In this document: piece after piece, positions 6,724-16,577 of the stretch
How the letters are laid out: each line of letters starts with the position of its first letter
Numbering within the stretch: the stretch's first letter is position 1
Assembly (NCBI GenBank): GCA_964563495.1
Contig: CAZLYK010000124.1
Coordinates: 1 to 16,615, forward strand
Source: CAZLYK01 sp964563495
GTDB taxonomy: Bacteria > Acidobacteriota > Blastocatellia > RBC074
Length of the DNA stretch: 16,615 bases
Reading direction: 5' to 3'
Program-made: the position numbers and the translations under genes
The notes under the pieces: generated by a model
Databases searched by the model: none
Told to the model about the DNA's origin: nothing
What the model saw: the letters and a program-made list of their open reading frames with translations, nothing else

Positions 6724-7572
6724 TCACTTCTGCCCGGTCACGGTCAATTGGTTGCTCACGCTTTTGACGCCGTCCACATCTCTGACGATCCGTTCAGCGA
6801 GCGCGCGTTCGGCCCGTGAAATGACCGCCCCGGTCAAACTGACGGTTCCCTCGCGGCCGGCGGCTTTGATCGCGGCGACGTCGTTAAAGTTGTCACGCTC
6901 TTTGAAGAGCGCAAAAAGAACGCGGTTGGAGAGTTCCTTATCTTTTGAGGCCGACTCCGGCTGACCCGGCGCTTCGGTCTGTCCGGCCGATGGGTTGCTG
7001 ACGGTCAGGTTGTTGACGACATCGACGACGTTGGTGATGCTTCGCGCGAGCTGCTCCGCGCCGCTCTTTTGCGTCGGCGTTTCGACCTGACCGGTCAGAG
7101 TGACGATCCGATCCTGGACGCCAACCTGCAGGGTCTGGCCCTTGAGGGCCTGGCTGGCGACCAGTCTCTCATTCAGGTCGGCGCGAATTTCAAGATCGGT
7201 CACTCGCATGCCCTCGCGCTGGCTGGCTTCTGAGGGTTTCAGACCGGGCTGCACTTGAAGCTGGTTGTCGACGCTTTTGACATCCGGAACATCTTTAGCG
7301 ACACTCGCCGCCAGGTCTCTGTCGGTCTCCGTCGGGACCTGGCCGGTCAGCTTCACCACGCCGTCCCCGGTCTCTACATTAATGGTGTAAGCGGACAATC
7401 GCTTGGACAATAAAAAGGCCGATCGGACCTTGTTGTCGATAGCCAGATCTGCGGCCTTTTGTGACCAGCCGAAGATACGGTCAGTCCATCCACGCCCCTG
7501 AGGGCTGAAATATAGGAAGATGGCCAGGGCGGCGACCAGCAGGGCGACGGCGATCAACACCTTACGTGACAT
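6724..7572 (-). CDS. Membrane-anchored protein with three BON domains (OsmY-like)
   Basis: This 282-aa protein has an N-terminal hydrophobic anchor (about 4-22: VLIAVALLVAALAIFLYF) after MSRK, then three BON domains at about 42-108, 124-192 and 212-280. Each shows the family pattern of an alpha-helix with Leu/Ala, a V.LTG.V strand (VVKLTGQV, IVTLTGQV, TVSLTGAV) and a closing V.sV.N.L.V strand (SVDNQLQV, VVNNLTV, SVSNQLTV). BON domains bind phospholipid membranes in OsmY-type envelope stress proteins and in secretins. Residues 193-211 are a Pro/Ser/Glu-rich linker. The ATG at 7572 is preceded by GAGGTGA at good spacing. Likely location is the periplasmic face of the inner membrane, or the periplasm if the anchor is cleaved. 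Confidence 0.92.
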   Translation of the reverse strand: MSRKVLIAVALLVAALAIFLYFSPQGRGWTDRIFGWSQKAADLAIDNKVRSAFLLSKRLSAYTINVETGDGVVKLTGQVPTETDRDLAASVAKDVPDVKSVDNQLQVQPGLKPSEASQREGMRVTDLEIRADLNERLVASQALKGQTLQVGVQDRIVTLTGQVETPTQKSGAEQLARSITNVVDVVNNLTVSNPSAGQTEAPGQPESASKDKELSNRVLFALFKERDNFNDVAAIKAAGREGTVSLTGAVISRAERALAERIVRDVDGVKSVSNQLTVTGQK

Positions 7573-7665
7573 AGTTTCACCTCGATTGTTTTATGGTTCC
7601 GGTTTGACACGCGAGGGGGAGAGTGTAATCAACCATCTGGTGAGTGACAAGGCGAAATCACATTT

Positions 7666-7695
7666 TTGACAGCCTTCTCAGCTTAGGTGTAGCAT
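7666..7695 (+). promoter_or_regulatory. Candidate sigma-70 promoter for the sensor kinase operon
   Basis: TTGACA (7666-7671) is a consensus -35. It lies 18 bp from TAGCAT (7690-7695), a four-of-six -10. It is placed about 70 bp before the kinase start, with a leader of about 60 nt. I looked for a GG-N10-GC sigma-54 site in this gap and found none. Confidence 0.45.
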
Positions 7696-7763
7696 TGAGT
7701 TTCTTTTTGCTCAAGCTCAGGTGAGCACGCACATTTTAATCACCCGAATGAACGATTGAAGGT

Positions 7764-9641
<1,878 letters not shown>

Positions 9642-9705
9642 GAGAGAGGGGGGCTCGATACCGCAGGCCTCCCGCCGAAACTCATTCGTCGCCGGGAATT
9701 AAGTT

Positions 9706-11139
9706 ATGTCTGACGAACCGAAACAAAACGTCCTTGTGGTTGACGATCACGAGTCTGTCCGCAAGCAACTTTACTGGGCGCTGGAGGAGAACTATCACGT
9801 CCTTGAAGCCGCTTCGCGGACTGAGGCGCTGGCGCTGCTCGACCAGCAACCGGTCGATGTCGTGCTCTGCGATTTGCGCCTGCCGCCCAACGAATCAGAC
9901 ATCAGCGAAGGGCTGGCCATCCTCGAAGCCGTGCGCAAGCTCAATCCTCTGCTCCCGGTCATCGTGATCACGGGGGATGAGGACCGCGAGACGGCGCTCA
10001 AGGTCGTGCAGCGCGGCGCCTACGATCTCTTCTACAAACCCTTCAACGTCGAGGAGGTCGAAATCATCGTCCGCCGGGCGGTTCAGCATTACCGGCTGGA
10101 GAAAGACAATCTCAACCTCCGCGATGAGCTGCGTCGCAGCGGCGGATGGCAGGAGGGGATAGTCGGATCGAGCCCGGTCCTGCGCCGCATCATCGACCAG
10201 GCGCGCGCCGTGGCCGAAACCAGCGCAACCGTCCTGATCACCGGCGAATCGGGCACGGGCAAAGAGATGCTCGCGCGCTTTATCCACAACATGAGCCCGC
10301 GCGCGCGCGCGCCATTCATCGCCTGTAACATTGCGGCGCTGCCCGAAAGCCTGGTCGAATCAGAGCTCTTCGGACACGAAAAAGGCGCATTTACCGGGGC
10401 GAACACGCGACGCGAAGGCCGGTTCGAGCTGGCCGATTCCGGCACTCTCTTCCTCGATGAGATCGGTGAGCTGACCCCGACCATGCAGGTCAAGTTGCTG
10501 CGCGTGCTCCAGGAGCGCCAGTTCGAGAGGCTCGGCGGGAAGCAGCTGATCACGGTCGATATCCGCGTGATTGCGGCTACCAATCGCAACCTGGAAGAGA
10601 TGGTCGACGCCGGCCAGTTCCGAGCCGATCTCTATTACCGTCTCAATATCGTCAATCTCGAATTGCCGCCGCTCCGGGAGCGCCCGGACGATATCCCTAT
10701 CCTGGCAACCCATTTTGCGGCCAAGGCCTCGGCCAAGCACAATAAACCGGCGCCGGCATTTACCCCGGCGTTGCTCGAGCGCCTGACGGCTTATCGCTGG
10801 CCCGGCAATATCCGCGAGCTGGAGAACGTCATCGAACGCGCGGTCGTGATCAGCAACTCGACGATCCTTGACGAGAACCTGCTCCCGGACAAAGTCCTCT
10901 CGCAAGCCAACACCGTGCAGAACACCCCGCAAAAATCGGCGGTTCCCCAGCTTGAACTGGTCAATGGGATATTACCGCCCGATCTTTCATTTGAAACGGC
11001 GATCACCAATTTCAAACGACAACTGGTGCGCCAGGCGCTTCGCGAATGCAATGGGTCCCGATCCGAGGCGGCTCATCGCCTCAAGATCAGCCGCCAATAC
11101 CTGCACCGGCTGATCAATGAGCTCAATGTCGAGGGCTAG
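9706..11139 (+). CDS. NtrC-family sigma-54 response regulator, PrsR-like
   Basis: This 477-aa regulator has three domains. The receiver (about 7-130) has Asp13/Asp14, the phospho-accepting Asp56 in LCDLRLPP, Thr89 and Lys111. The AAA+ domain (about 150-385) has Walker A GESGTGKE (180-187), the sigma-54-contacting GAFTGA loop (227-232) and Walker B TLFLDEIGE (247-255). It also has the RWPGNIRELENVIERA segment (364-379). The C-terminus is a Fis-type helix-turn-helix (about 435-472). The receiver phrases SEGLAILE, VIVITGDEDRETALK and GAYDLFYKP closely follow those of PrsR, the PEP-CTERM-box response regulator. It should activate transcription from -24/-12 promoters after phosphorylation by the kinase encoded 64 bp upstream. 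The region before the ATG has only a weak Shine-Dalgarno (GGGAA). The aminotransferase gene starts 28 bp downstream. Confidence 0.95.
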   Translation: MSDEPKQNVLVVDDHESVRKQLYWALEENYHVLEAASRTEALALLDQQPVDVVLCDLRLPPNESDISEGLAILEAVRKLNPLLPVIVITGDEDRETALKVVQRGAYDLFYKPFNVEEVEIIVRRAVQHYRLEKDNLNLRDELRRSGGWQEGIVGSSPVLRRIIDQARAVAETSATVLITGESGTGKEMLARFIHNMSPRARAPFIACNIAALPESLVESELFGHEKGAFTGANTRREGRFELADSGTLFLDEIGELTPTMQVKLLRVLQERQFERLGGKQLITVDIRVIAATNRNLEEMVDAGQFRADLYYRLNIVNLELPPLRERPDDIPILATHFAAKASAKHNKPAPAFTPALLERLTAYRWPGNIRELENVIERAVVISNSTILDENLLPDKVLSQANTVQNTPQKSAVPQLELVNGILPPDLSFETAITNFKRQLVRQALRECNGSRSEAAHRLKISRQYLHRLINELNVEG

Positions 11140-11152
11140 AAACAGGTTAGAT

Positions 11153-11157
11153 GGAGG
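11153..11157 (+). promoter_or_regulatory. Ribosome binding site deciding the aminotransferase start
   Basis: GGAGG lies 10 nt before the ATG at 11168. The frame is open further upstream to 11117, which would overlap the regulator gene and has no such site. The 428-aa product from 11168 has the normal N-terminus for the family. Confidence 0.75.
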
Positions 11158-11167
11158 CATATCGCCG

Positions 11168-12454
11168 ATGAAAACTTCGGAGACAATCCAGCAGCACAAA
11201 GACTACCTCTTCCCGGCCGTAACCATGTATTACCAGGAGCCGATCGCGCTCGAACGCGGTCAGGGAATGCACGTTTGGGATGAACATGGCAACAAATACC
11301 TGGACTGCTTTGGTGGGGTGCTCACCACCAGCGTCGGCCATGCCCATCCCAAAGTGGTTGAGGCGATCGTCGACCAGGTTCAGAAAATCTCCCACACCTC
11401 GACGCTTTACGCCAATCGTCCGCAATCGGAGCTGGCCGCCAAACTGGCCGAGATCACCCCGGGCAGGCTGGAAAAATCATATTTCACCAACAGCGGGACC
11501 GAGGCCGATGAGACCGCGACCATGGCGGCCAAACTCTACACCGGTCGCCACGAGATCATCACTCTGCGCCACAGCTACAGCGGCAGGTCCGCCGCCGCCC
11601 AATCCGCCGCCGGGCACGCGCCGTGGCGTTTGTTGCCGGCCCAGGTCTCAGGTTACGTTCAGGCGCCCGCACCATATTGTTACCGCTGCCCGTTCAAGCT
11701 GACCTACCCGGAATGCGACCTCGCCTGCGCCAAAGATCTCAAGGAGCTGATCGAGACCTCGACTACCGGAAAAGTCGCCGGATTTATGGCCGAGCCGATC
11801 ATGGGCGTCGGGGGCTACATCGTTCCACCCAGGGAATATTTCAAAGAGGCCGTCGCCATCGTCCGCCAATACGGTGGCGTCTTCATCTGCGATGAAGTCC
11901 AGACCGGCTGGGGCCGCACCGGCGACAAGATGTTCGGCATCGAGCACTGGGATGTCGAGCCGGAGATCATGACCTTCGCCAAAGGCATGGCCAATGGTTC
12001 ACCGATCGGCGCGACCATCGCCAGAAAAGAGGTCGCCGACGCCGTCCCCGGTCTGAGCTTTTCGACTTTCGGCGGAAACCCGGTTACCTCTCGTGCGGCT
12101 CTGGCGACAATCGAAGTGGTCGAGACCGAGAACCTCCAGCACAACGCCAAAATAGTCGGCGACCATCTGCGCCAAAGATTGATGGGATTGCAGGAAAAGT
12201 ACGAGATCGTCGGCGATGTCCGCGGGATGGGCCTCATGCAGGCTCTCGAACTGGTCAAGGACCGCAAAACCAAAGAGCCTCACCCGCAAGCCCTGCTCCG
12301 CGTCTTCGAGGAGACGAAGAAGCGCGGAGTGCTGATCGGCAAGGGCGGCCTGTATGGCAACGTGGTTCGCCTCGGCCCGCCGCTGATCGCCACCAAAGAT
12401 CAGATGGATGAACTGGTCACGGCCATCGATGAATCGCTGGCGACTCTCACCTAA
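11168..12454 (+). CDS. Class-III PLP-dependent aminotransferase (AGXT2/omega-amino-acid type)
   Basis: This 428-aa fold-type I enzyme moves an amino group from an omega-amino acid or alanine to an oxo acid. Landmarks are the substrate loop SVGHAHP (55-61), YFTNSGTEADE (105-115) for the phosphate site, and the PLP-contacting CDEVQTGWGRTG (241-252). The Schiff-base lysine is Lys272 in TFAKGMANGSPIGA. Overall it most resembles alanine-glyoxylate aminotransferase 2 and related beta-alanine/aminoisobutyrate-pyruvate aminotransferases. A stretch before the large-domain core, PYCYRCPFKLTYPECDLACAKD (169-190), carries four Cys as C-x2-C-x8-C-x3-C (171, 174, 183, 187), which could bind a metal. Sixteen bases later a semialdehyde dehydrogenase gene starts, supporting transamination to malonate or methylmalonate semialdehyde. 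Exact substrate choice cannot be told; a GABA or ornithine-type activity is possible. Confidence 0.93.
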   Translation: MKTSETIQQHKDYLFPAVTMYYQEPIALERGQGMHVWDEHGNKYLDCFGGVLTTSVGHAHPKVVEAIVDQVQKISHTSTLYANRPQSELAAKLAEITPGRLEKSYFTNSGTEADETATMAAKLYTGRHEIITLRHSYSGRSAAAQSAAGHAPWRLLPAQVSGYVQAPAPYCYRCPFKLTYPECDLACAKDLKELIETSTTGKVAGFMAEPIMGVGGYIVPPREYFKEAVAIVRQYGGVFICDEVQTGWGRTGDKMFGIEHWDVEPEIMTFAKGMANGSPIGATIARKEVADAVPGLSFSTFGGNPVTSRAALATIEVVETENLQHNAKIVGDHLRQRLMGLQEKYEIVGDVRGMGLMQALELVKDRKTKEPHPQALLRVFEETKKRGVLIGKGGLYGNVVRLGPPLIATKDQMDELVTAIDESLATLT

Positions 12455-12470
12455 TGCTTAAAGGAAGAAT

Positions 12471-13952
12471 ATGAGCCTCATTTGCGATAACTATGTCGAC
12501 GGCGATTTGATCCCCGTCCGGACCTCTCATTACACGCCCGTCTACAATCCGTCGAGGGGCGTGATCATCGCTCAAACCCCGGAGAGTGACCGGGAAGCGG
12601 TCAACCTCGCGGTCCGAGCGGCGCGAAAGGCCTTTCCCGCCTGGGCCGATACGCCCGCGGTCGAGCGAGCGCGGATCATGTTTCGCTTTGCCAATCTGCT
12701 CGAACAGAACTTCGACGACCTGGCGCGATTGGTCACGCGCGAACACGGCAAAACGCTCGAAGAGTCCCGCGGCGACGTCAGGCGCGGCATCGAGATGGTC
12801 GAGCTGGCCTGCCACGCTCCGACGCTGCTCATGGGACAAACCCTCGACCAGGTCGCGCGAGGAATCGACGGGTTGGTCCAGCGCCACCCCCTCGGGGTTT
12901 GCGCCGGCATTACGCCTTTCAATTTTCCGGCCATGGTCCCGATGTGGATGTTCCCGATCGCGATCGCCTGCGGCAACACCTTCATCCTCAAACCATCGCC
13001 GAAAGTCCCGCTCACGCCGATGCGACTGGCCGAGATGCTGACCGAAGCCGGACTCCCCAAGGGAGTCTTCAACGTCGTACACGGCGGAGCTGAAGCAGTC
13101 GATGCACTGCTCACACACCCGGAGATCGCCGCGATCAGCTTCGTCGGCTCGACCAAAATAGCCAAATACATCTACGAGACCGGCGCCGCAAACGGCAAAC
13201 GGGTCCAGGCTGCCGGCGGAGCCAAAAACTACATGCTGGTCATGCCGGATGCAGATCTAGACGCCGCGACCAATCAGATCATCGGCGCGGCTTTTGGGTG
13301 CAGCGGGCAGAGGTGCATGGCCGGCAGCGTCACCGTCGCCGTCGGCAAGGCCGGCGACCCATTGATCGAGCGCCTGGGCGATGCCGCCGGAAAGATGCGC
13401 ATCGGGCCGACCGACAGCGCCATCGCCTCCGACATGGGACCGGTCATCGATCCGGCCGCTTTGGAGCGCATCGACGGTTATATCGAATTGGGAGTCAAGG
13501 AGGGCGCCCGGCTCGCGACCGATGGGCGCGATGTGGTCCTGACCGAAATGACCGAGGGGTTCTTCACCGGCCCGACAATCTTCGATCAGGTTTTACCGGA
13601 GATGAAGATCGCTCACGACGAGATCTTCGGACCGGTCCTCTCGGTCATGAGGATGGAAGACCTCGGCGATGCAATCGCCCAGGCCAACCGATCGCCCTAC
13701 GGCAACGGCGCGGTCATCTTCACCCGCGACGGCGCCGCCGCTCGCAAATTCGCGCGATACATCAACTGCGGCATGGTCGGGGTCAATGTCGGCGTACCCG
13801 CGCCGATGGCCCTCTTCCCGTTCGCCGGTTGGAACCAGTCATTCTTCGGCGACCTGCACATACAGGGCCACGAGGGCTTCCACTTCTATACCCACAATAA
13901 GGTCACCCTGAGCAGATGGGGCGATCCGGGCAATCGCGTTCTCGGGTGGTAG
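12471..13952 (+). CDS. mmsA: CoA-acylating methylmalonate/malonate-semialdehyde dehydrogenase
   Basis: This 493-aa aldehyde dehydrogenase belongs to the MmsA/IolA branch. It oxidises malonate or methylmalonate semialdehyde with NAD+ and CoA, releasing CO2 and acetyl- or propionyl-CoA. The branch is recognised by GITPFNFPAMVPMWMFP (146-162, with Asn151) and by the catalytic Cys282 in FGCSGQRCMA. The usual ELGG glutamate motif is replaced by AAGGAKN, which leaves CoA rather than water to attack the thioester. The C-terminal signature PFAGWNQSFFGDLH is also typical. The ATG at 12471 has AAAGGAAG upstream and follows the aminotransferase stop by 16 bp, a clear operon pair. The likely role is the last step of beta-alanine/pyrimidine or valine catabolism. 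The stop codon lies 6 bp before a CAGGAT palindrome that also ends the facing MFS gene. Confidence 0.95.
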   Translation: MSLICDNYVDGDLIPVRTSHYTPVYNPSRGVIIAQTPESDREAVNLAVRAARKAFPAWADTPAVERARIMFRFANLLEQNFDDLARLVTREHGKTLEESRGDVRRGIEMVELACHAPTLLMGQTLDQVARGIDGLVQRHPLGVCAGITPFNFPAMVPMWMFPIAIACGNTFILKPSPKVPLTPMRLAEMLTEAGLPKGVFNVVHGGAEAVDALLTHPEIAAISFVGSTKIAKYIYETGAANGKRVQAAGGAKNYMLVMPDADLDAATNQIIGAAFGCSGQRCMAGSVTVAVGKAGDPLIERLGDAAGKMRIGPTDSAIASDMGPVIDPAALERIDGYIELGVKEGARLATDGRDVVLTEMTEGFFTGPTIFDQVLPEMKIAHDEIFGPVLSVMRMEDLGDAIAQANRSPYGNGAVIFTRDGAAARKFARYINCGMVGVNVGVPAPMALFPFAGWNQSFFGDLHIQGHEGFHFYTHNKVTLSRWGDPGNRVLGW

Positions 13953-13958
13953 AAAAGA

Positions 13959-14089
13959 AATAGACAGGATTGACAGGATTTTTGCAGGATTAAACAGGAT
14001 TGCTTGGGTAGAAATGTTTTGGGTTAACACTATTTCCCCCCACAATAATCCTGTTTAATCCTGCAAAAACCCTGTCAATCCTGTCTATT
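13959..14089. repeat. CAGGAT palindromic repeat between convergent genes
   Basis: Left arm 13959-14001 and right arm 14047-14089 (43 nt each) are reverse complements with one exception, A13978 opposite C14070, which is a U-G wobble in minus-strand RNA. The loop is 45 nt (14002-14046). CAGGA boxes in the left arm start at 13965, 13974, 13985 and 13995, the same 9/11/10 spacing as at 4380. The right arm contains the last codon and stop (GAA TAG, 14085-14090) of the MFS gene. In the leftward direction the stem is followed by TCTTTTC, so it may terminate both convergent transcripts. Confidence 0.9.
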
Positions 14090-15407
14090 CCGCGGTCAGG
14101 ACATAATTTTCACGGACGGCGTTTGGCGGAACGCCGAAGCGCTTGCGCCACATGGCCAGCAGCCAGACCATGCCGGGGCTGGCCGACAACAATCCGGAAA
14201 CGATGAGCATCGTCCGCGGCGTGACCCACGAGAGCAGCGATCCGGCGACGATCATAGAGATCATCATCGTCGTCAACTCGAGCGCGCGGTCGGTGGTAAA
14301 GACTCGCCCGCGATACTCGTCCGGGATGACTCGCATCATGAGCGTCTCCTGCACTCCGAACTCCGCGCCCAGTATCAACCGGCTCAACGCCAGGCTGAGC
14401 GATACCAGTCCGAGCGTCGGCATCAACCCCGCCGAGGCAAAACAGAGCCCGTGAATCAGCAGTGACCAGCCGATGAAGTTACCCGCCCGCTTCTCCTGCG
14501 CGGCGTACGCTCCGGCTCTACGCGCGAGCATCATGCCGATGAACAACCCCGCTCCGGCCGCCGTCGTCAGCGCCGCCATCGCCCAGTCGCCGCGGTCACC
14601 AGTTCCGTGAGCGAATTCGTGTCTCGCCAGACGATCGAAGATCAGGTTGTTCATCCCACCTCCCAACGCCCAGCCGACGTTCACCATGATCACGCCGCGC
14701 ACGAAGGTTGTCGCCCGGACGTAGGCCAGCCCCTGTCGAACATCGGTCCAGAAATGATTCCTCGCCCGATCAGCCTCCGGCTCCACTGCCCCTGCCGCCT
14801 CTTCTATTCTCTTCCGGCTCATGGCCGATGCCGGGATCATCCAGATAAAGACCGCCGATGCGATGAATGAAAAAGAGTTGATGATAAACGCGGCGTTGTA
14901 GCCGAACTTCGCGGCCGTCACTCCGCCGAGCGCCGCGCCCAGCGTGAGTTGCAAAAATCTGGTCGAGAAGATCAGGACATTGGCCGTCAACATCTCCTTC
15001 CGCGTCACCATATTGGCAATCGTCGCATTTTTCGCGGCATCGAAAAATGTGTTACCGGCCGACATCAGCCCGCTGCATAAGATCGCCACCCAGACCGGCG
15101 CGCCGGCCGCGACCGTCAAAAACCCCAGCGCAATCAACGATCGGATCAAATCCGCCGCGATCAGAATTCGCTTGCGGTCGTGCCGATCGACCACCACTCC
15201 CGCCAGCGGACCAAACAGCAGTACCGGCAGCAATCGCGAGACGAGCAGAGCTGTCGTCACCCAGGGCGAACCCGAATACAACTGGACCAGCCCAAGTTCG
15301 GCGATAAACGAGAACCAGGTCCCAAGCTCGCTGATCACCTGCCCAAACCACAAATTCCTGAAATTTCGGTTACCCCGCAATAACTCACTGTAACTCACCG
15401 ATTGCAT
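14085..15407 (-). CDS. MFS exporter (EntS/MFS_3-like)
   Basis: This 440-aa major facilitator protein has about 12 predicted membrane helices in two halves. The loop after TM2 carries motif A, GVVVDRHDRKR (70-80). The two halves are joined by a charged cytoplasmic loop (about 195-225: MSRKRIEEAAGAVEPEADRA in part). The N-terminus SYSELLRGNRNFRNLWFGQ is typical of the branch that includes EntS and other small-molecule or drug exporters. The second half keeps VIPDEYRGRVF, the equivalent motif. Substrate is unknown. The ATG at 15407 has GAGGGTC upstream. It follows the small unknown gene by 29 bp on the same strand, so the two are probably co-transcribed. The final Glu codon and TAG stop are part of the palindromic repeat at 13959-14089. 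Confidence 0.93.
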   Translation of the reverse strand: MQSVSYSELLRGNRNFRNLWFGQVISELGTWFSFIAELGLVQLYSGSPWVTTALLVSRLLPVLLFGPLAGVVVDRHDRKRILIAADLIRSLIALGFLTVAAGAPVWVAILCSGLMSAGNTFFDAAKNATIANMVTRKEMLTANVLIFSTRFLQLTLGAALGGVTAAKFGYNAAFIINSFSFIASAVFIWMIPASAMSRKRIEEAAGAVEPEADRARNHFWTDVRQGLAYVRATTFVRGVIMVNVGWALGGGMNNLIFDRLARHEFAHGTGDRGDWAMAALTTAAGAGLFIGMMLARRAGAYAAQEKRAGNFIGWSLLIHGLCFASAGLMPTLGLVSLSLALSRLILGAEFGVQETLMMRVIPDEYRGRVFTTDRALELTTMMISMIVAGSLLSWVTPRTMLIVSGLLSASPGMVWLLAMWRKRFGVPPNAVRENYVLTAE

Positions 15408-15436
15408 GATGACCCTCAGTAATGGCGCTACCTTTT

Positions 15437-15892
15437 CTACGGCAGAGGCTTTAAATCCGGCTCAATCCATGCGAGCCGAGCCTCCCACGACATCAATCTA
15501 TCGCGACTGTAATACTCAAACGGCAGTTTCCTGTCCTCCAGACGCACGGTTAGATCGTTGATCAGATAGACCGCCGAACACTCGAGAGTGGCTTTTGACA
15601 GGTAATGCCTGATCATTCGGATCCAGAATCGCGTCATGGTTTCGTGGTAGCCCCGGTCTCTGGTCGTCACCACCCCCTGAGCCCGGTTGAGATTGTTTAT
15701 CCCTTCGCGAATCCGATCGGTTGCCTCCGATTCGGGATAACAGATCAGATACCAACAGGCTACAGTGAGATGCGCGCGATGAGTCCATTCCGCGTGCGGC
15801 AAAGAACATGACTCAAATCCCCGCACCAGACTCTCAATCTCGTCGAAATGACCGAACGATTCGGTTTTTGACGTCGCTGCGATTGAGCTCAT
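15437..15892 (-). CDS. Conserved small protein of unknown function with His cluster
   Basis: This 151-aa soluble protein has no signal peptide or membrane helix. It carries HAEWTHRAHLTVACWYL (33-49; His33, His38, His41) and GYHETMTRFWIRM (81-93; His83, Glu84). I recall the pattern of WTHRAHL followed by GYHETxT from other hypothetical proteins, but know no function for it. The four His plus Glu could form a metal or catalytic site. The start is well supported by AGGAGG before the ATG at 15892. The downstream neighbour, 29 bp away, is the MFS exporter gene, so a role linked to export or modification of the same compound is possible. Confidence 0.85.
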   Translation of the reverse strand: MSSIAATSKTESFGHFDEIESLVRGFESCSLPHAEWTHRAHLTVACWYLICYPESEATDRIREGINNLNRAQGVVTTRDRGYHETMTRFWIRMIRHYLSKATLECSAVYLINDLTVRLEDRKLPFEYYSRDRLMSWEARLAWIEPDLKPLP

Positions 15893-16251
15893 ATCCCCCT
15901 CCTTTGGCTTTAATCAGACACACTACCGCCTCCGTGTGAAATTGCCCTTTTTACGGCAACGCCACTGAAGTCGGCTTTACTCACGCTATTACTACCCGGC
16001 CGCGCGCGGATGATGTCTTCGTTGACCCGGATCTTCTTCCAGACCACGAATTCAAACATCCGGCGCACGTTGGACAGGAAACGATGGCTGGACTCTCACC
16101 AGCTACTGCGGCGATAACTCAAATGCCGTGCCTCGATTACTTTGGCTTCATCGACCCTCAATCACAATCTGAACCCGTCAGGCTCAGATTATGAACCCTG
16201 GACTGAGAACAAAACTCCATCGATCCGGTTAACTGCTCACGACTAAAAACT
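15893..16251. other. Intergenic region without a convincing gene
   Basis: About 360 bp upstream of the small leftward gene. Two weak ORFs are visible: 49 aa on the minus strand (15910-16059, starting MFEFVVWKKIRVNED) and 36 aa on the plus strand (16084-16194, with AGGAAACG before the ATG). Neither has recognisable domains. The first could be a gene remnant. The segment probably contains the promoter and leader of the 15892 gene. I see no tRNA or known riboswitch pattern. Confidence 0.5.
16166..16190 (-). promoter_or_regulatory. Hairpin in the leader region of the small unknown gene
   Basis: AATCTGAACC (16166-16175) and GGCTCAGATT (16181-16190) form a 10-bp stem with a 5-nt loop. The one mismatch (A16173 opposite C16183) is a G-U wobble only in minus-strand RNA. 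That fits transcription leftward toward 15892. No U tract follows. Confidence 0.4.
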
Positions 16252-16297
16252 AAAACCCCGACCGGTATCCTTTTTTCGGTACCGGTCGGGGTTTTTT
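16252..16297. terminator. Strong bidirectional intrinsic terminator
   Basis: AAAACCCCGACCGGTA (16252-16267) pairs exactly with 16280-16295 around a 12-nt loop. T runs follow on the plus strand (16292-16297), and TTTTAGTTTTTAG follows on the minus strand. It lies 22 bp beyond the stop of the small leftward ORF (16320-16526) and would terminate it. It also insulates the genes to its left. Confidence 0.88.
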
Positions 16298-16319
16298 AAA
16301 CCCAAATTCGGGAGCTTCC

Positions 16320-16526
16320 CTACGAGCTAAGCTGCAATCCCTCCCGGTACCTTTGCCTTTGTTTGACCGCGATTTGAAGATCGGCGCGCTGGATGTCAAC
16401 CCTGCCGGTAACATCAGATACCCCGAGCCGTTGCGCGATCACCCACGGGCAGAAAACAGTCTGATCCCCGTGCGGGCGTCGCACCGTCGGGTTGAACATC
16501 AGATTGTTTTCGTAATTCATCTTCAT
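16320..16526 (-). CDS. Small hypothetical ORF, possibly partial
   Basis: A 68-aa frame starts at the ATG at 16526 (GGTGA five bases before it) and ends LQLSS, with a strong terminator 22 bp downstream. The frame stays open rightward to at least 16577 through a 15-bp tandem repeat (VLVKL units), so the true start may lie there. The C-terminal half (DQTVFCPWVIAQRLGVSDVTGRVDIQRADLQIAV) reads like ordinary protein with mixed codons. I recognise no family. The opposite strand is also open here (16353-16610), so the coding strand is uncertain. Confidence 0.35.
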   Translation of the reverse strand: MKMNYENNLMFNPTVRRPHGDQTVFCPWVIAQRLGVSDVTGRVDIQRADLQIAVKQRQRYREGLQLSS

Positions 16527-16532
16527 CAATTT

Positions 16533-16577
16533 CACCAATACTATCTTCACCAATACCAACTTCACCAATACCATCAA
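16533..16577. repeat. Three tandem 15-bp repeats
   Basis: CACCAATACTATCTT, CACCAATACCAACTT and CACCAATACCATCAA follow one another without gaps (16533, 16548, 16563). The preceding 15 bp (16518-16532) is a looser match. On the minus strand they encode VLVKL-type five-residue units in frame with the small ORF. Confidence 0.7.

Noticed and set aside
7573..7763. Sigma-54 promoter or activator site before the kinase
   Set aside because: No GG-N10-GC pair with reasonable flanks is present; a sigma-70-like pair fits better.
15910..16059. Small minus-strand ORF MFEFVVWKKIRVNED...
   Set aside because: No ribosome binding site or family match; too short to separate from chance, so noted only in the intergenic entry.
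16084..16194. 36-aa plus-strand ORF with AGGAAACG before its ATG
   Set aside because: No similarity I recognise, and its 3' part forms a hairpin better explained as minus-strand RNA.
15893..16320. tRNA or structured RNA gene before the terminator
   Set aside because: No T-loop consensus, cloverleaf arms or known riboswitch core could be found.
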